26,081 nucleotides of DNA from JAAYCI01 sp964370045. GTDB taxonomy: Bacteria; Bacillota; Clostridia; Oscillospirales; Ruminococcaceae. The notes under the pieces were generated by a model. The model had not been told where the DNA came from. It worked only from the letters and a program-made list of their open reading frames with translations, and did no database searches. Of this stretch, positions 19,751 to 26,081 are shown piece by piece; the first letter of the stretch is position 1, and each line of letters opens with the position of its first letter. The stretch spans positions 1 through 26,081 of the forward strand of contig CAYJGZ010000022.1 in assembly GCA_964370045.1 (NCBI GenBank), in the 5' to 3' direction. A program made the position numbers and the translations under genes.

Positions 19751-22700
19751 ATGAAAAAAGTTATGAAGGTGAGAGCAAAGTCACTGGCGCTGGTATTGCT
19801 TGTGATGGCATTTTTGTTCACCACCATGCCACTCATCGCGCTGGCGGGCGACCCTGTTTGGACGCCCGAACAAGAGGCAGCGGCAACAGCTGAGGGCAAG
19901 TTTCTTGCACAGTTTGACGTGCCAAATGCCGCAGGTGGATACGATGTAGTATCCGCCCCCACAGCTTACGCCCCGGGCGAGATTGTTGCCGAGCCTGACG
20001 TGAGCGGAATTGCAGGATTTGAATTTTGGCACGAGAACGGAATTGACAGCGCATACCCACGCAATGAGGCAGGGCAGATTGTAATGCCGGCTGCGAATCT
20101 TATTTTGAATGCGAAGCTTACCCCGCCTGCCCCCATGCACACCGTCACATTCTTTGCGGGCCAGACTGCTTTGGAGGATGGCGATGCGGCTGTGGTATAC
20201 GCAACAGCACCCACCACCGAGGGCACTGCGGTGGCCACATCCGGCCAGCTACCCGCAAACCCCGACCCCGTGGCAAACGGTGGCTACACACTTGAAGAGA
20301 ACATGGGTTTCATGCACTGGGCCACTGCAGATGGCGCTGTTTATGATGTCAACAGTGTGCCGGTTACCGCCCCCATCTCGGTATACGCCGTATACGAGCA
20401 GCTTCCATACCAGCTGTCCGAAGCGGAACTTTTGGAAATCAACCCACAGCTTCAGCGCAGCGCCGACGTGCTACAGTCGGGCTTTAGCGCCGAAAACTTC
20501 GGCACGGTCTACCTAAACGGTAGCTTCACCATGCTGGGCAACAAAAACGTATCGGACATCACCTTCCGTGTCACGGCACAGAGCGAGGGTAATGTTCTAA
20601 AGCTCATCCCAAACCCCGGCGCAGCTGCTATCGACTTTGAAGTAATCAAGATTGACGATGTCACCTACGACATTCGTGTGTTCAACTTCCCCGAAAGCGG
20701 AAGTGTACAGGCTTTCGGCTCTATCAGCTACTACTTCGACCAGGGCGCTGCCAACGGTACCACAGGCACCATCAGCCTTGTTAGCATTACAAGCGGCGAT
20801 GTCGCCATAACCGAAACAAACTGGGCAGACCGCTTTAACAACACCGTACAGGTAAGCACCTCTGTAGAGTCCGCAGGCCAGTGGGGCTTTGCCAACACAT
20901 CCGCAAGCGGCACTACCACCTACACAGAGCCTCGCACAGACGGCGACGGCAAACACGACGTTGCCGATTCGGTTATCATCCCCCTTGAGAGCCAGGGCAT
21001 AATGACCTTTGGTGTTGCAGACCTTGTGGCCGACAAGACTGTCGGCTGGGAATACACCACCGGCCTTACATTCAGTGCAGACCTTATTCACACCGGTATC
21101 GTAGCGCTGGACACAGCGGCGCTGTTCCCCTCCGGCGCTGAAGTGGGCGACACACAAGAAGTATTTGCAAACGGCGCATTTGCCGCCGGAATGGAAACGC
21201 CCTATACCGAGTACTTCGGGCTTACAGCCGCACAGCTTACCGGCTGGACTGTCACCGCAGAGATTGCAGAGCTTGCGGGCAACGACACCGAGGACGAACA
21301 AACACTGCGCCTCACCTTCACACGCGAGAGCACCGACGCTATAGGTGCGGATGTTGCAGGCTTTAACTTTACTGTTGCACCCGCAAAATATCTCCTACGT
21401 CAGACCATTGACGACGAGGAGGACTTTGAGGGTAACCTGACATTAAACTACCCAAGCACACCCGCATCTACATACACGCAGATTAGCGGCACCACATCTG
21501 ATATGGCCGCAAACTCGAGCGCACAAGCGCTTACACTTAAAATAGACCGCCTGCCCACAGCGGAAGAGATGCTTGAACAACTGATGGGCGGCGTGACAAA
21601 GCAGCCCATGCCTTGGCTATATCCCTTGGGCGGTTATGCTGATGGCACAGGCGACAATCAGTACGGAAGTGCAACAGGGGACTCTGCCACCTCCCGTGTG
21701 TATGTATCCCCCGATGTAATGACCTTCCCTCTCACAGGTAACATACTTGAGCTTGACCGCATTTGGTTTGAGTGGACATTCCCTCAAAACAGCGGAACAG
21801 ACCTTGTTATTCCCGCCTCTGTTGAGGCGATTGTCCTGGCGGACAGCGCAAGCGGCGGCACAAGCGGATGGGACCCCGCTCAGATGCAGGCCATCGGATT
21901 CTCCGTGCCGCAGGTAGGCACAGGAAACACATGGACCGCCAAGGTCACCTACTCCGACTCTTCTGTGGAGGAAATCAGCTCCACCGACAGCACAGGCTCC
22001 TTGCGGTATGTTGCGGAGCAAAACGCCCTGATTGCAAGCGGCAAGACCATCACAGCGCTTGAAATTTGGTACAATAAGGCAGACGGCGAGGCCATCACAA
22101 TTACAGGCGCTCCCCGTATGCTGTTTGAGCTGGCAAGCGGCTACAACCCCGGCGATACCCAAAAGACCACACTTGCCAACTACTCTGCCATCTATGCGGT
22201 GAAGGATGCTGATACAAGCTACACCGAGGCAGACAACGTGATATACACCTCTACACAAGAAGGCTTTGTGACATGGTTTAAGGAGTATAGCTCTGTCAGC
22301 CTGAACAAAACAGCAAAGAACCTCGACCGCACAAACGACTACACGGACGAGGATACCGCAAGCTCCCGTGCAGGCGACAGAATAGAGTACACCATCACTG
22401 TAAACCTGGACAATCTCGAAGGCCAAATGGACTATGTGGACGGCATTTGGATTAGGGATATTGCAAACGAAAACATAGTTATAGACGAGGATGTCACAGC
22501 AGAAATTACCGTTTCACGTGGCAGCGCAGAGTCTACTATAGCTCCCGACTCCTCCTTCCACACAGGCTTTACCACAAGTGGCAATGTATACACAGGTGTT
22601 GCTCCCACTATCAGTGAAAACGAGGACAATGCCGAGCTTACCGAAATGCTTTACAAGCTCACAGGTCGTTTTTACCGCGGCGATGTAATCACCATTACAT

Positions 22701-25700
22701 ATGAAGCCACTGTGAGCGAAGATGCCCAGCCTAATGACGACGTGGTGAACACCGTTCAGCTACTTCCTTGGGTAAGCGGCCCCGGCGCAGGCACAGGCAC
22801 AGGCGATGCATACTGGGAAGAGTACGGCCGTCATGAGCAAAAAGTTGGCGAGCCGATGCTCTCGGGTGATGTTTACATCGATACTTTCTACGACGGAACA
22901 AACCAGCTGAGCTGGACTACCCCCTCCGTAATGGTGGGCGACAGCTTTAAGTACAGCATCACCGGTGGTGTTGTGGAAACAGACGACTCGCTGGAAAACC
23001 CCACTTTCTTACTGCACCTTCCGGAAAATGTGGTGCTCAATTCGGAAAGCCTTGATTTGAGCGACACACAGGGATACGGGCTTATCGGATGGAACAAACA
23101 CTCACAGTACAACCCGGACTTTACCGACGGATTGCCCGTATACCAAGCACAGATTACAACCACCTCTGCCGGAGATGCAACACGTAGGATTTACACAAGC
23201 GACTGGGACAGCCGCCCCGACAGCAACTATCCTCGCCACTATGTACCCTACACAACAACGTTGCTGGACGCAAGCGGCAACATTATAACAGACATCAACG
23301 AAACCACACTACCAAGCGCACGCTTTGTGCGTGTGGAGATGGACACCACGTTTGACACATTCCCGCAAAAGGGCAACGAGGATGCTCGTGTAAGCGAAAT
23401 GACACAGTTTAACGTTCATGTCGCCGCGGCAGACTCAAGCAGCTTGCCTGATTTAGGCTCTGTAGCCCGCTCCGCACGTGTGGATTTGTACGGCGCTTCC
23501 TTTGGCGGCGACATTATCATAAACCGCATAGGTGTTAGTGGCGTAAAATCCTCCGACGCTTCCTTTGAGGCAGGCACTGCCGCAGGAAACGCCATGACAG
23601 CAGGCCTTACAGCGCCCGAGGGTGATTACACTTATGTGTACAGCACCGATAGCGTAGTAATTGTTCCTGATTACCACGTGGTGGACATAGACAAAATATC
23701 AACTTCTCATGACCAAAATTCCGTGCTCTTCCTGGACGAGCCCAACGCTCAGGTGGACTACCGCATAACGGTGGAAAACGTTAAGCATAACTCCATCAGT
23801 GCCATATACTCATACGGCAACTGGGAGCCTTACCAGCTGACCGAGGTTGTGGATATTCTCATTCCCGGCCAGCAGGTGCTGGACCCGGCCAGCGTAACTG
23901 TCAGCTACAGTTACTGGGCACTTGCCGAAAACGGACAGCCCAACTGGAGCTTGTGGCTGAGCGGCGGTAGCAAAATGCCAACCGCTACACTCACCTACGG
24001 CGAGGACTACACAGTAGAAATCGACACCGTATCGGTGGATGTTCAGGGACAAAAAGTACAGACACAACGCATGGTGGTTAAGTTCTTGAACGGCGGCCAC
24101 ATGATGGACCTTGGCGCAAATGTTTACATAGACTACCCTGCATACGTCACAGACCTTTCGCTCTTGGTAAACGGTCTGCGTGAAAACAGCTACGACAACA
24201 GCGCTTCTATCATTATAGACAGGTCCACCACCACGCTGCCTTCTGCCTGGGCGCTTGATTCCAAGCCAATGGAAAGCGGCTACACACTAAACGGCAGCGA
24301 GACAGACCTTTGGTGGAACTGGGACGGCGGCGAAGCCTACACAGGCAACCCCGACCTTCAGCGTCTTGAAACAACCTACAGCATGGCTCACCGCTCTCGT
24401 CATATCAATCCCGGTGTGGACAAAACTCTCGTTACCGAGGGCACCGGCACAGAGAAAAACCAATTTGTAAACGTAGGTGGCGTGCAGGGTGTGGAATGGG
24501 CGTTGCAGGTTAGCAACGGTATCGGCGCAGAAATAGGCATGACTGAATTTGTCGTGTTCGATATGCTGCCCCGTGGCACTACATACACGGGAATGACAAG
24601 CGGCCCCGAGCCCGTGCTCGGAACACAAGGCGCAAACCAAACACTCACATGGACCTTTAGCGCAAGAGAGCTTGTCGGTCTCATAAGTTCGCCCACATCG
24701 GGTGTGCAGGCAGGCGAAAGCTTTACACTGTCCTACACAACAGACATCTCTCGCGGCGTTGTGGGTAACCAAACAAACAGCGCATGGGTTATTCCCACCG
24801 GCGGCAACAAGTACTTCGAGTCCGCAGACGTATCTGCCGGCGACTTTGTGAGCGAGCAGGATTCCGAGCTTGCACGTGCCCTTGAGGGCAGCTCCATCAG
24901 CTCCGACCGTGCAGTGAGAGACCGTCAAACACTTCTACTTTACAACGGCATCGGCGCCTTCTCTGTAAAGTCTGTCTCCAACCCCGCAAACGGCCAGTCC
25001 AGCTCTTCCGCAACACCCGAGGTGCTGGTGGAAGCCTCTCGCGGCGAAAGCGTAACATTCAATTTCGAGCTGACAAATGTTCAGAGCAGCTTCCCCTATG
25101 AGAATATCGCCTTTGTGGACCGTCTGCCCGAAGCAGGCGACGGATACACACTGCTCCCCGGAGAGAGCCGTATGTCCGAATGGTCTTTGGACATGACTTG
25201 GCCATCGGGTGGCCCCGCCGCCGCAGTAAGTGTTCAAAAGGCGGATGAAAGCGGCAACCCCATAGGCGACGCACTTGTGTCGGGCACAGACTTTGATGTT
25301 TACTACAACGAAAGTGCAGTGGCAGGATTTGAAAGCCTGCAAAACGTTCTGCTCAGTCCCGTGGACGAAAACAGCCTGCCAAGTGGCTGGATTGCGGCCG
25401 AAAACTGGGGCGAGGACACAATGCCCAAGACATTCTTTATCGACTTTGCAGACAGCGTAACACTGGACAGCGGCGAAAAGCTTATTGCCACATGGCAGAT
25501 GAATGTGCCCGAAAACTTGGACGGTGAATTCATCGGAAAACCCGCCTACAACTCCGCAATGTTCTATTTCCGCGCCGACGGCGGTAACTACTACGCAGAG
25601 CCTGAAAAGTGCGGTGTAGTGCCCATGGGCGACACAGACCTTTCGCTGGGCGTTTACAAAGAGCTGCAAGACCCCGACATCACGGGCGAGGCCACTTTCA

Positions 25701-26081
25701 ACTTTATGCTGCAGGTGGAGGACGCAAGTGACGCAGGCACATGGTTCCCCGTTTCCCTCGAGGGTTTAACCCTTGAAGAGAACATCGTAAACTTGTACGA
25801 TGCGGAAACCCCGCAAATACTTGGTACTTTCTCCATCACAGCAACAAGCGGTGAGGATGCAACCGGCGGCCTGATAGGCGGCCTGCCAGAGGGCAATTAC
25901 CGTGTAATTGAGCTTGAGCCTGACGAGAAGTATACCGTGACCGGAAGCGGTGAGGCAGTTTACCTCTCTCGTGAGACCTCGGGTGATGGGATTACTATTA
26001 TTAACAGCTACGTTCCGACCGACCCAACCGACCCAACCGACCCAACCGACCCAACCGACCCAACCGACCCAACCGACCCAA
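19751..26081 (+). CDS. Giant secreted surface adhesin with pilin-like domains (partial, 3' end beyond window)
   Basis: The frame stays open for 2110 codons to the right edge. The start ATG at 19751 has AAAGGAG 9 nt upstream. Residues 1-33 are a signal peptide (KSLALVLLVMAFLFTTMP, cleavage at LALA-type IALA|GD). Two InlB B-type beta repeats follow (about 75-127 and 131-216, ending NAKLTP and YAVYEQ). The long middle contains several DUF11/isopeptide-pilin-like modules with recurring openings: GDRIEYTITVNL (about 875), GDSFKYSITGG (about 1062), VDYRITVENV (about 1333), VEWALQVSNG (about 1580), ESVTFNFELTNV (about 1764). A CnaB/pilin-linkage-like domain (LSLGVYKEL about 1962 to ITIINSY about 2087) precedes a PTD repeat, typical of a wall-spanning stalk. 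A sortase signal is expected beyond the window. The likely role is attachment to host or to other cells (inference). Confidence 0.9.
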   Translation, partial: MKKVMKVRAKSLALVLLVMAFLFTTMPLIALAGDPVWTPEQEAAATAEGKFLAQFDVPNAAGGYDVVSAPTAYAPGEIVAEPDVSGIAGFEFWHENGIDSAYPRNEAGQIVMPAANLILNAKLTPPAPMHTVTFFAGQTALEDGDAAVVYATAPTTEGTAVATSGQLPANPDPVANGGYTLEENMGFMHWATADGAVYDVNSVPVTAPISVYAVYEQLPYQLSEAELLEINPQLQRSADVLQSGFSAENFGTVYLNGSFTMLGNKNVSDITFRVTAQSEGNVLKLIPNPGAAAIDFEVIKIDDVTYDIRVFNFPESGSVQAFGSISYYFDQGAANGTTGTISLVSITSGDVAITETNWADRFNNTVQVSTSVESAGQWGFANTSASGTTTYTEPRTDGDGKHDVADSVIIPLESQGIMTFGVADLVADKTVGWEYTTGLTFSADLIHTGIVALDTAALFPSGAEVGDTQEVFANGAFAAGMETPYTEYFGLTAAQLTGWTVTAEIAELAGNDTEDEQTLRLTFTRESTDAIGADVAGFNFTVAPAKYLLRQTIDDEEDFEGNLTLNYPSTPASTYTQISGTTSDMAANSSAQALTLKIDRLPTAEEMLEQLMGGVTKQPMPWLYPLGGYADGTGDNQYGSATGDSATSRVYVSPDVMTFPLTGNILELDRIWFEWTFPQNSGTDLVIPASVEAIVLADSASGGTSGWDPAQMQAIGFSVPQVGTGNTWTAKVTYSDSSVEEISSTDSTGSLRYVAEQNALIASGKTITALEIWYNKADGEAITITGAPRMLFELASGYNPGDTQKTTLANYSAIYAVKDADTSYTEADNVIYTSTQEGFVTWFKEYSSVSLNKTAKNLDRTNDYTDEDTASSRAGDRIEYTITVNLDNLEGQMDYVDGIWIRDIANENIVIDEDVTAEITVSRGSAESTIAPDSSFHTGFTTSGNVYTGVAPTISENEDNAELTEMLYKLTGRFYRGDVITITYEATVSEDAQPNDDVVNTVQLLPWVSGPGAGTGTGDAYWEEYGRHEQKVGEPMLSGDVYIDTFYDGTNQLSWTTPSVMVGDSFKYSITGGVVETDDSLENPTFLLHLPENVVLNSESLDLSDTQGYGLIGWNKHSQYNPDFTDGLPVYQAQITTTSAGDATRRIYTSDWDSRPDSNYPRHYVPYTTTLLDASGNIITDINETTLPSARFVRVEMDTTFDTFPQKGNEDARVSEMTQFNVHVAAADSSSLPDLGSVARSARVDLYGASFGGDIIINRIGVSGVKSSDASFEAGTAAGNAMTAGLTAPEGDYTYVYSTDSVVIVPDYHVVDIDKISTSHDQNSVLFLDEPNAQVDYRITVENVKHNSISAIYSYGNWEPYQLTEVVDILIPGQQVLDPASVTVSYSYWALAENGQPNWSLWLSGGSKMPTATLTYGEDYTVEIDTVSVDVQGQKVQTQRMVVKFLNGGHMMDLGANVYIDYPAYVTDLSLLVNGLRENSYDNSASIIIDRSTTTLPSAWALDSKPMESGYTLNGSETDLWWNWDGGEAYTGNPDLQRLETTYSMAHRSRHINPGVDKTLVTEGTGTEKNQFVNVGGVQGVEWALQVSNGIGAEIGMTEFVVFDMLPRGTTYTGMTSGPEPVLGTQGANQTLTWTFSARELVGLISSPTSGVQAGESFTLSYTTDISRGVVGNQTNSAWVIPTGGNKYFESADVSAGDFVSEQDSELARALEGSSISSDRAVRDRQTLLLYNGIGAFSVKSVSNPANGQSSSSATPEVLVEASRGESVTFNFELTNVQSSFPYENIAFVDRLPEAGDGYTLLPGESRMSEWSLDMTWPSGGPAAAVSVQKADESGNPIGDALVSGTDFDVYYNESAVAGFESLQNVLLSPVDENSLPSGWIAAENWGEDTMPKTFFIDFADSVTLDSGEKLIATWQMNVPENLDGEFIGKPAYNSAMFYFRADGGNYYAEPEKCGVVPMGDTDLSLGVYKELQDPDITGEATFNFMLQVEDASDAGTWFPVSLEGLTLEENIVNLYDAETPQILGTFSITATSGEDATGGLIGGLPEGNYRVIELEPDEKYTVTGSGEAVYLSRETSGDGITIINSYVPTDPTDPTDPTDPTDPTDPTDP
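26015..26081 (+). repeat. 9-bp tandem repeat encoding Pro-Thr-Asp (VNTR, continues past the window)
   Basis: After one variant unit (CCGACCGAC, 26015-26023), the 9-bp unit CCAACCGAC repeats exactly six times and a seventh is cut by the window edge. Each unit encodes PTD in the adhesin frame. Unit length is a multiple of three, so copy changes alter stalk length without shifting frame. Perfect identity between units suggests recent slippage. Confidence 0.95.

Noticed and set aside
18570..25669. Long open frames on the minus strand inside guaD and the adhesin (for example 18570-19469, 21617-22426, 24935-25669)
   Set aside because: They lie fully antisense to clearly coding frames, have Cys/Gly/Val-rich compositions with no domain pattern, and no ribosome site decides a start.

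Overview
The window looks like a chromosomal segment of an anaerobic Firmicute (Bacillota), most likely class Clostridia. The reasons are purine-rich Shine-Dalgarno sites before nearly every gene, TTGACA/TATAAT-type promoters with 17-bp spacers, a T-box leader, a dgt-dnaG-rpoD gene order, and a Gram-positive-type surface adhesin. Genus cannot be named from the sequence alone.

Layout. (1) 1-4931, minus strand: a membrane/stress cluster transcribed from a promoter at 5030-5058. In transcription order it encodes an SPFH (stomatin/prohibitin) protein with three C-terminal zinc ribbons, a two-zinc-ribbon membrane protein, a secreted TPM-domain protein, a DUF6935-like protein, and a DUF4428-type zinc-ribbon protein cut by the window edge. 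The first three match the order ydjI-ydjG-ydjH known from Bacillus subtilis, where the locus is linked to PspA. (2) 5139-9188, minus: dgt-dnaG-rpoD, coupling dNTP hydrolysis, primase and the housekeeping sigma factor. (3) 9446-12645, minus: comM and folC, each with its own promoter. (4) 12891-14748, plus: a MarR regulator and a MATE efflux pump, divergent from folC. (5) 14906-17831, minus: one 844-residue protein fusing a sugar-phosphate isomerase/epimerase TIM barrel to an acyl-CoA synthetase, preceded by a complete T-box riboswitch with a consensus promoter. (6) 18219-19499, plus: guanine deaminase. (7) 19751 to the right edge, plus: a giant secreted adhesin (more than 2110 residues), open at the window end inside a Pro-Thr-Asp repeat.

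The most unusual parts are the T-box controlling an acyl-CoA ligase fusion, and two copies of a palindromic dispersed repeat (11152-11278 and 17827-17977, opposite orientations). The second repeat copy ends on, and supplies bases of, the -35 box of the T-box promoter. A testable idea is that the ligase activates a branched-chain or aryl acid (isovalerate or phenylacetate) for reductive carboxylation to leucine or phenylalanine when the cognate tRNA is uncharged.

No tRNA, rRNA, CRISPR array, transposase or phage gene was seen. All family assignments come from reading motifs, without database searches.
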